This document shows positions 63,578 to 64,000 of a DNA stretch of 64,000 bases, in pieces. A program made the translations under genes and the position numbers. The stretch spans positions 558,001-622,000 of the forward strand of contig NZ_JBHSDH010000013.1 of assembly GCF_042651485.1 (NCBI RefSeq), written 5' to 3'. The stretch comes from Sphingorhabdus_B arenilitoris (GTDB lineage Bacteria; Pseudomonadota; Alphaproteobacteria; Sphingomonadales; Sphingomonadaceae). The notes below the pieces were generated by a model. It searched no databases. It was not told the origin of the DNA and saw only the letters and a list, made by a program, of their open reading frames with translations. How positions within the stretch are numbered: the stretch's first letter is position 1; each line of letters starts with the position of its first letter.

Positions 63578-64000
63578 ATGGCGAAGAAGCGAAAAACCCT
63601 GCCAAAAGATTTTGAAGAGCTGCTGCATCAAAGCGACATCGATTCATTGAAAGCTGTTTTTGATAGCTGCGACATCAATGCAAGGGGCGGTGTATTTAAG
63701 CAAACTGCCCTTGCCTTTAACGAATGTCCTGACGAATTGGCGCGCTGGCTGTTAGCCAACGGTGCAGATATTGAAGCGGGTGACAGCTATGGCGACCCCC
63801 CATTATGCTCGCGAGCCGGGCATTATCGGGGCCGACTTGAAATTTTGCTGGAATTGGGCGCAAATGTGAATGCGGGTGCTGGCGGCAGAGGGACCGCTCT
63901 GCACTATGCCGCAGATGTAGGACATTGCGAGAATGTAAAGCTCCTCATTGCGAACGGCGCCAATCCTGAAGCGCCCAATAAATATGACCAGACGCCGCTA
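63578..64000 (+). CDS. Ankyrin-repeat protein (3' end outside window)
   Basis: The frame is open from ATG 63578 (3 bp after the trpD stop) to the window end, giving 141 visible residues. After a Lys-rich start come at least three ankyrin repeats: a first irregular one, then LARWLLANGADIEAGDSYGDPPL, a third with LEILLELGANVNAG, and TALHYAADVGHCENVKLLIANGA, the last with the canonical TALHxAA form. A protein-binding role is likely; partners unknown. Close spacing to trpD suggests cotranscription. Confidence 0.85.
   Translation, partial: MAKKRKTLPKDFEELLHQSDIDSLKAVFDSCDINARGGVFKQTALAFNECPDELARWLLANGADIEAGDSYGDPPLCSRAGHYRGRLEILLELGANVNAGAGGRGTALHYAADVGHCENVKLLIANGANPEAPNKYDQTPL

Overview
The window looks like a 64 kb piece of chromosome from an alphaproteobacterium of the order Sphingomonadales (Sphingorhabdus/Sphingopyxis-like; genus inferred from gene content, gene order and repeat types, not proven). 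Base composition is moderate-to-high GC and genes are tightly packed, often with 1-30 bp overlaps. There is no rRNA or tRNA gene that I can see, no CRISPR array, no phage and no intact insertion sequence. Most genes are conserved housekeeping genes.

Layout. 1-10.6 kb (minus strand): a propionyl-CoA to succinyl-CoA block (pccB, methylmalonyl-CoA epimerase, an enoyl-CoA hydratase, methylmalonyl-CoA mutase, pccA) with biotin synthase bioB embedded next to the biotin-dependent carboxylase, plus a haem-dependent demethylase-like protein, a lipoprotein and an MFS transporter cut by the window edge. 10.7-15.3 kb: trhO, a GST-like protein, glutathione reductase, glucose-6-phosphate isomerase. 15.4-17.8 kb: lepB-rnc-era. 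17.9-22.5 kb: a 262-bp MITE-like element inserted exactly in the topA stop codon, then topA-dprA-plsY. 22.6-27.3 kb: murI, hemA (with an FNR/FixK-type box upstream), a small membrane protein, a fasciclin protein, a serine/threonine dehydratase. 27.4-31.1 kb: a polyamine block (carboxynorspermidine dehydrogenase, carboxynorspermidine decarboxylase, ornithine/lysine-type decarboxylase with a structured leader). 31.2-32.1 kb: tandem MAPEG genes, the first with its ribosome-binding site buried in a strong hairpin. 32.1-40.4 kb (minus): RNA methyltransferase, lipoprotein, ilvD, N-formylglutamate amidohydrolase, ispE, TPR protein, ETF-ubiquinone oxidoreductase. 40.5-44.5 kb: a UDG-fold protein, soluble lytic transglycosylase, moaB, an HTH protein. 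44.6-44.8 kb: REP-like palindromes. 44.9-53.7 kb (minus): DUF1330 protein, acyl-CoA ligase, dnaE, Sel1 protein, glutathione peroxidase, lolD and lolC/E. 53.7-54.6 kb: a structured gene-free stretch ending in a terminator, then a heat-shock promoter, a ROSE-like RNA thermometer and an hsp20 gene. 54.8-57.9 kb (minus): pyrG, secG, tpiA. 58.0-64 kb (plus): a PpiD-type foldase, trpE, trpG, a YcxB-like protein, trpD and an ankyrin-repeat protein cut by the window edge.

How it fits together: the first block turns propionyl-CoA (from odd-chain fatty acids or branched amino acids) into succinyl-CoA and also supplies the biotin cofactor; hemA uses succinyl-CoA. I did not find a clearly novel multi-gene system. 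The most interesting signals are at the DNA/RNA level: the element that rebuilds the topA stop codon, the thermometer before hsp20, the sequestered ribosome-binding site before the MAPEG pair, the leader before the decarboxylase, an 18-bp perfect palindrome between pccB and trhO, and the structured stretch at 53.7-53.95 kb.
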